Source of the DNA: Procambarus clarkii
Taxonomy: Eukaryota > Arthropoda > Malacostraca > Decapoda > Cambaridae
DNA length: 64,000 nt
Assembly (NCBI RefSeq): GCF_040958095.1
Contig: NC_091180.1
Location: forward strand, 6,604,051-6,668,050
Reading direction: 5' to 3'
In this document: piece after piece, positions 12,685-21,000 of the stretch
Position numbering within the stretch: position 1 is the stretch's first letter
Layout: every line of letters begins with the position of its first letter
Notes under the pieces: model-generated
Database searches by the model: none
The model's input: the letters and a program-made list of their open reading frames with translations, nothing else
What the model was told of the DNA's origin: nothing
Made by a program: the position numbers and the translations under genes

Positions 12685-15600
12685 AAATATGACCGAAAAA
12701 GTAAGATTAATAATTCTAACACGAATTTTCTCAATCTTTCGTACATTACGCTTCACTGTTGGAGGTAAATCAAAAATCACTTCTCCAAAATTCATTTTTA
12801 TTTCTAGTCTGACGCGACACGGGCGCGTTTCGTAAAACTTATTACATTTTCAAAGACTTCACAAATACACAACTGATTAGAACTTGCGTTTCCCTGATTT
12901 TATATCTACATTTGAGTGAGGTGGGAAGGGTGATGTGGCATTAACACAAGACAGAACACTAGGGGATATTAATAGGGTATTAAAAGTATCAACACAAGAC
13001 AGAACAGAAACAATGGGTATTGAATAGAAGTGTTTGTAGAAAGCCTATTGGTCCATATTTCTTGATGCTTCTATATTGGAGCGGAGTCTTGAGGTGGGTA
13101 GAATATAGTTGTGCAATAATTGGCTGTTGATTGCTGGTGTTGACTTCTTGATGTGTAGTGCCTCGCAAACGTCAAGCCGCCTGCTATCGCTGTATCTATC
13201 GATGATTTCTGTGTTGTTTACTAGGATTTCTCTGGCGATGGTTTGGTTATGGGAAGAGATTATACAGTATGTTCCTTAATGGAGCCCTGTTGCTTATGCA
13301 TCGTTAAACGCCTAGAAAGAGATGTTGTTGTCTTGCCTATATACTGGGTTTTTTGGAGCTTACAGTCCCCAAGTGGGCATTTGAAGGCATAGACGACGTT
13401 AGTCTCTTTTAAAGCGTTCTGTTTTGTGTCTGGAGAGTTTCTCATGAGTAGGCTGGCCGTTTTTCTGGTTTTATAGTAAATCGTCAGTTGTATCCTCTGA
13501 TTTTTGTCTGTAGGGATAACGTTTCTATTAACAATATCTTTCAGGACCCTTTCCTCCGTTTTATGAGCTGTGGAAAAGAAGTTCCTGTAAAATAGTCTAA
13601 TAGGGGGTATAGGTGTTGTGTTAGTTGTCTCTTCGGAGGTTGCATGGCTTTTCACTTTCCTTCTTATGATGTCTTCGATGAAACCATTGGAGAAGCCGTT
13701 ATTGACTAGGACCTGCCTTACCCTACAGAGTTCTTCGTCGACTTGCTTCCATTCTGAGCTGTGGCTGAGAGCACGGTCGACGTATGCGTTAACAACACTC
13801 CTCTTGTACCTGTCAGGGCAGTCGCTGTTGGCATTTAGGCACATTCCTATGTTTGTTTCCTTTGTGTAGACTGCAGTGTGGAAACCTCCGCCCTTTTCCA
13901 TGACTGTTACATCTAGAAAAGGCAGCTTCCCATCCTTTTCCGTCTCGTAAGTGAAACGCAGCACGGAACTCTGCTCAAATGCCTCCTTCAGCTCCTGCAG
14001 ATGTCTGACATCAGGTACCTGTGTAAAAATGTCGTCAACATACCTGCAGTATATGGCCGGTTTCAAGTTCATGTCGACTAAGACTTTTTGCTCGATGGTA
14101 CCCATGTAGAAGTTTGCAAACAGGACACCTAGGGGAGAACCCATGGCGACCCCATCTACTTGCTTATACATGTGCCCATCCGGGCTCAAGAAGGGTGCCT
14201 CTTTAGTACAAGCTTGGAGTAGTTTCCTCAGAATACTTTCTGGCATGTCAAGAGGAGTACAGGCTGGATCACGATACACTCTGTCGGCTATCATTCCGAT
14301 TGTCTCGTCCACAGGTACGTTGGTAAACAGCGATTCTACGTCCAACGAGGCTCTTATCCCTGTGGCCCGTGCGCCCCGCAGTAAGTCCACAAATTCCTTT
14401 GGAATTTGTGGACTCCTTATGAATCTGCTGACTCCTTATGTTCCTTGCGCCTTCAGCCTGAAGTCTCCAAAGGAATTTGTGGACTTACTGCGGGGCGCAC
14501 GGGCCACAGGGATAAGAGCCTCGTTGGACGTAGAATCGCTGTTTACCAACGTACCTGTGGACGAGACAATCGGAATGATAGCCGACAGAGTGTATCGTGA
14601 TCCAGCCTGTACTCCTCTTGACATGCCAGAAAGTATTCTGAGGAAACTACTCCAAGCTTGTACTAAAGAGGCACCCTTCTTGAGCCCGGATGGGCACATG
14701 TATAAGCAAGTAGATGGGGTCGCCATGGGTTCTCCCCTAGGTGTCCTGTTTGCAAACTTCTACATGGGTACCATCGAGCAAAAAGTCTTAGTCGACATGA
14801 ACTTGAAACCGGCCATATACTGCAGGTATGTTGACGACATTTTTACACAGGTACCTGATGTCAGACATCTGCAGGAGCTGAAGGAGGCATTTGAGCAGAG
14901 TTCCGTGCTGCGTTTCACTTACGAGACGGAAAAGGATGGGAAGCTGCCTTTTCTAGATGTAACAGTCATGGAAAAGGGCGGAGGTTTCCACACTGCAGTC
15001 TACACAAAGGAAACAAACATAGGAATGTGCCTAAATGCCAACAGCGACTGCCCTGACAGGTACAAGAGGAGTGTTGTTAACGCATACGTCGACCGTGCTC
15101 TCAGCCACAGCTCAGAATGGAAGCAAGTCGACGAAGAACTCTGTAGGGTAAGGCAGGTCCTAGTCAATAACGGCTTCTCCAATGGTTTCATCGAAGACAT
15201 CATAAGAAGGAAAGTGAAAAGCCATGCAACCTCCGAAGAGACAACTAACACAACACCTATACCCCCTATTAGACTATTTTACAGGAACTTCTTTTCCACA
15301 GCTCATAAAACGGAGGAAAGGGTCCTGAAAGATATTGTTAATAGAAACGTTATCCCTACAGACAAAAATCAGAGGATACAACTGACGATTTACTATAAAA
15401 CCAGAAAAACGGCCAGCCTACTCATGAGAAACTCTCCAGACACAAAACAGAACGCTTTAAAAGAGACTAACGTCGTCTATGCCTTCAAATGCCCACTTGG
15501 GGACTGTAAGCTCCAAAAAACCCAGTATATAGGCAAGACAACAACATCTCTTTCTAGGCGTTTAACGATGCATAAGCAACAGGGCTCCATTAAGGAACAT

Positions 15601-16219
15601 ATAATCTCTTCCCATAACCAAACCATCGCCAGAGAAATCCTAGTAAACAACACAGAAATCATCGATAGATACAGCGATAGCAGGCGGCTTGACGTTTGCG
15701 AGGCACTACACATCAAGAAGTCAACACCAGCAATCAACAGCCAATTATTGCACAACTATATTCTACCCACCTCAAGACTCCGCTCCAATATAGAAGCATC
15801 AAGAAATATGGACCAATAGGCTTTCTACAAACACTTCTATTCAATACCCATTGTTTCTGTTCTGTCTTGTGTTGATACTTTTAATACCCTATTAATATCC
15901 CCTAGTGTTCTGTCTTGTGTTAATGCCACATCACCCTTCCCACCTCACTCAAATGTAGATATAAAATCAGGGAAACGCAAGTTCTAATCAGTTGTGTATT
16001 TGTGAAGTCTTTGAAAATGTAATAAGTTTTACGAAACGCGCCCGTGTCGCGTCAGACTAGAAATAAAAATGAATTTTGGAGAAGTGATTTTTGATTTACC
16101 TCCAACAGTGAAGCGTAATGTACGAAAGATTGAGAAAATTCGTGTTAGAATTATTAATCTTACTTTTTCGGTCATATTTAATAATATATGTCTACAGGAA
16201 AGACTGCTACCAAAATATA

Positions 16220-16312
<93 letters not shown>

Positions 16313-17972
16313 GTTGACTCTTCAGAGGTTGCATGGCTATTTCACCATTCTTTTTATGATATCCTCAATAAAACCTTTAGAGAAGCCGTTGTTGACTAGG
16401 ACCTGCCTTACCCTACAGAGTTCTTCATCGACTTGCTTCCATCCTGAGCTGTGGCAGAGCACGGTCGACGTAAGCGTTGACAGCACTCCTCTTGTACCTG
16501 TCTGGGCAGTCACTGTTGGCATTGAGGCACATGCCTATGTTTGTTTCCTTAGTGTAGACTACAGTGTGGAAGCCTCCGCCTCTTTCCACTGACTGTTACA
16601 TCCAGAAGGGCAGCTTCCCATTATTCTCCATCTCGTAAGTGAAACTCAACACAGAATTCCGCTCAAATGCCTCCTTCTTATCCCTACAGACAAAAATCAG
16701 AAAATACAATTGACAATTTGCTATAAAACCCCAAAAACGGCAAATCTACTCATGAAAAACTCGCCAGACACCAAGCAGATAGCCATGAAGGAAACCAATA
16801 TTGTCTATGCCTTTAAATGCCCACTTGGGGACTGTAAGCCCCAAAGAACTCAGTATATAGGCAAGACAACAACGTCTCTTTCCAGGCGATTAACAGTGTA
16901 TAAACAACAGGGCTCCATCAAGGAACATATAATCTCTTCTCACAACCAGACCATCACCAGAGAAATCTTAACAAACAACACAGAAATCATCGATAGGTAC
17001 AGTGATAGCAGGCGGCTCGACATCAGCGAGGTACTACACATCAAAAAGTCATCACCAGCAATCAACAGCCAATTAATGCACAACTATATTCTACCCACTT
17101 CAAGACTCTGTACCAATATAGAAGCATCAAGAGGAAGTATAGGCCAATAGGCCCTTTGCAGTTACTTCTATTCTTCCCTTCCACTTATCCAATTTATACC
17201 CATTGAACCGTGTTCTGTCTTGTGTTAGTCAAAAGTTTGTTTCTAACAAAAGAGCTATTGCTCTGTACCTCATACAAGTGTGGTTTAGGCCCAATAGACG
17301 AGTGAGGAGGGGGACGCCTGAGGCCTGATCAACAGCCTCCCCTCGCAGGTCAGCAACACAGCTACAAATGCCACTTGTAATTCACAAGTGCAGGTGATAA
17401 CCAAGTTTCAGACACACCTGGTGTGTATGTGTGTGTTCCAGATTGGCTATTAGGCTTCGTAACTGCAGGAGGTACAATTACACCCCCGATAACGAGTGCA
17501 AACGCAGGGGAGGACCCTCAAACGTCCGTCCCCTACGCTGCCTATGACATGACTGTAGAGAACAGGTGTGTATGTATATACACATAATATATATATATAT
17601 ATATATATAATATATGTCGTACCTATAGCCAGAACTCACTTCACAGCCTACTATGCGAGGCCCGATTTGCCTAATAAGCCAAGTTTTACTGAATTAATAT
17701 ATTTTCTCTAATTTTTTTCTTATGAAATGATAAAGCTACCCACTTCATTATGTATGAGGTCAATTTTTTTTATTGGAGTTAAAATTAACGTAGATATATG
17801 ACCGAACCTAACCAACCCTACCTAACCTAACCTAACCTATCTTTATAGGTTAGGTTAGGTTAGGTTAGGTAGGTTAGGTTGTCGAAAAAACATTAATTCA
17901 TGAAAACTAGGCTTATTAGGCAAATCGGGCCATGCATAGTAGGCTGAGAAGTGAGTTCTGGCTACTAGGTAC

Positions 17973-18045
<73 letters not shown>

Positions 18046-21000
18046 AAAATATACATGTTATACCTAATAGCCAGACCGCACTACTCGGACTAGTATGCAA
18101 GCCCCGATTTGCCCATTAGGCAAAATGATTTTCGTTATTTTAAAAAATCAAACTGATTTATTTGAATTAATATTATTATATTATATTAAGAACATTACTT
18201 ACTGACTTAGTTATGTTAGGTTATGATAGGCTAGGTTGTAACAGTTGTTGAAGTTATCGGGGAGCCGGTCGGCCGAGAGGACAGCACGCGTGACTTGTGA
18301 TCCTGTGGTCCTGGGTTCGATCCCAGGCGCCCGCCGAGAAACAATGGGCAGAGTTTCTTTCACCCTATGCCCCTGTTACCTAGCAGTAAAATAGGTACCT
18401 GGGTGTTAGTCAGCTGTCACGGGCTGCTTCCTGGGGGTGCATGGAGGCCTGGTCGAGGACCGGGCCGCGGGGACACTAAAAAAGCCCCGAAATCATCTCA
18501 AGATAACCTGAAGAAGCTTACATGAGTGGAGACGTGTGAGATACCTGACTTAGGAGACTGTCACGGGGATGTGAGGTAAGGGCACACAAACCTCACCTAG
18601 AGAAGTCTCAAAGGTTGTTATTTATGTATTTATTTAGTTATATTATCCTTATAGTTATAAGGAGCCGGTCGGCCGAGCGGACAGCACACTGGACTTGTGA
18701 TCCTGTGGTCCCGGGTTCGATGCCAGGCGCCGGCGAGAAACAATGGGCAGAGTTTCTTTCATCCTATGCCCCTGTTACCTAGCAGTAAATAGGTACCTGG
18801 GTGTTAGCCAGCTGTCACGGGCTGCTTCCTGGGGGTGGAGGCCTGGTCGAGGACCGGGCCGCTGGGACACTAAAAAGCCCCGAAATCATCTCAAGATAAC
18901 CATCTCAAGATATACAAGAAGGTACATTGGGGGTTAAGAGAGAACATAGTAATGAAGTTGATTTGACATTCTTGTAAAGCCACTAGCACGCATAGCGTTT
19001 CGGGCAAGTCCTTAAACCAACAGATAATTTCAAGTAGATAATTCACAGTATGATTGACAAAAAATGTTTACAGGTACTTTACGGCTTTACTTTACAAGTA
19101 CAGGTACGGATAATTTTAAGTAGAAAAATTATAGTAAAGTTGATAGAAAATGTTTACAGATACATTGTAAGAAATTTTGAGACAAAAACAAGGATTATAA
19201 TAATATATAGTAATAACAATGAATAATATATAGTAATAAGAATGGACTATAATGAACAAGGATTACTATAGTAATAACAATGCACTATGATGAACAAGGA
19301 TTACTATAGTAATAACAATGCACTATGATGAACAAGGATTACTATAGTAATAACAATGCACTATAATGAACAAGGATTACTATAGTAATAACAATGGACT
19401 ATAATGAACAAGGATTACTATAGTAATAACAATGGACTATAATGAACAAGGATTACTATAGTAATAACAATGCACTATAATGAACAAGGATTACTATAGT
19501 AATAACAATGCACTATAATGAACAAGGATTACTATAGTAATAACAATGCACTATGATGAACAAGGATTACTATAGTAATAACAATGCACTATAATGAACA
19601 AGGATTACTATAGTAATAACAATGCACTATAATGAACAAGGATTACTATAGTAATAACAATGCACTATAATGAACAAGGATTACTATAGTAATAACAATG
19701 CACTATGATGAACAAGGATTACTATAGTAATAACAATGGACTATAATGAACAAGGATTACTATAGTAATAACAATGCACTATAATGAACAAGGATTACTA
19801 TAGTAATAACAATGCACTATGATGAACAAGGATTACTATAGTAATAACAATGCACTATAATGAACAAGGATTACTATAGTAATAACAATGCACTATGATG
19901 AACAAGGATTACTATAGTAATAACAATGCACTATAATGAACAAGGATTACTATAGTAATAACAATGCACTATGATGAACAAGGATTACTATAGTAATAAC
20001 AATGCACTATGATGAACAAGGATTACTATAGTAATAACAATGGACTATAATGAACAAGGATTACTATAGTAATAACAATGCACTATAATGAACAAGGATT
20101 ACTATAGTAATAACAATGCACTATGATGAACAAGGATTACTATAGTAATAACAATGGACTATAATGAACAAGGATTACTATAGTAATAACAATGGACTAT
20201 AATGAACAAGGATTACTATAGTAATAACAATGCACTATGATGAACAAGGATTACTATAGTAATAACAATGCACTATGATGAACAAGGATTACTATAGTAA
20301 TAACAATGCACTATAATGAACAAGGATTACTATAGTAATAACAATGCACTATGATGAACAAGGATTACTATAGTAATAACAATGCACTATGATGAACAAG
20401 GATTACTATAGTAATAACAATGCACTATAATGAACAAGGATTACTATAGTAATAACAATGCACTATGATGAACAAGGATTACTATAGTAATAACAATGCA
20501 CTATAATGAACAAGGATTACTATAGTAATAACAATGCACTATGATGAACAAGGATTACTATAGTAATAACAATGCACTATGATGAACAAGGATTACTATA
20601 GTAATAACAATGCACTATAATGAACAAGGATTACTATAGTAATAACAATGCACTATGATGAACAAGGATTACTAGGTACAGTAGGATCAAAGTTCAGGGT
20701 TATACATTGGTCCACTAAGGCACAATTTGAGGATCATTTCAAGGAATAATGCAGTAGATATGCACTCAATATTTCAACCATGATATCAGATGATATCATG
20801 GTTGAAATATCATAAGATTACAATGGTAAAGTAATATGGCTTAGGTACAGATATTGGGGGATTGGATAGCACTATATACAGTGCAAGTTAAAGCACTAGG
20901 TAGGAAACTATGAAGATGAAATTAGATAGTTTTTGGTTTTATTTTTGAATAAGGCAAAAGTTGGACAGTTTTTCAATTCATTAGAGAGTGAGTTCCATAG

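Larger units (their letters stand above)
12678..16190. repeat. 3.5-kb Penelope palindrome (1.72-kb arms)
   Basis: The left arm (12678-14402) is the reverse complement of the right arm (14467-16190), separated by 64 bases. Translations of the two arms are identical over the readable 370 residues. The one difference noticed is a 5-base insertion in the left arm near 13264-13268. Each arm contains the Penelope ORF end, the inter-copy region and the first 40-odd codons of the next copy. Confidence 0.93.

Noticed and set aside
11569..12795. (IY)n-containing proteins
   Set aside because: They are translations of (AT)n microsatellites.
14143..14435. N-terminal extension of the Penelope ORF
   Set aside because: This part reads the opposite palindrome arm antisense and has no homology to Penelope protein.
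18261..18350. Functional tRNA gene
   Set aside because: The tRNA-like head is followed by a conserved SINE body and a LINE-type tail, and two copies share all of it.
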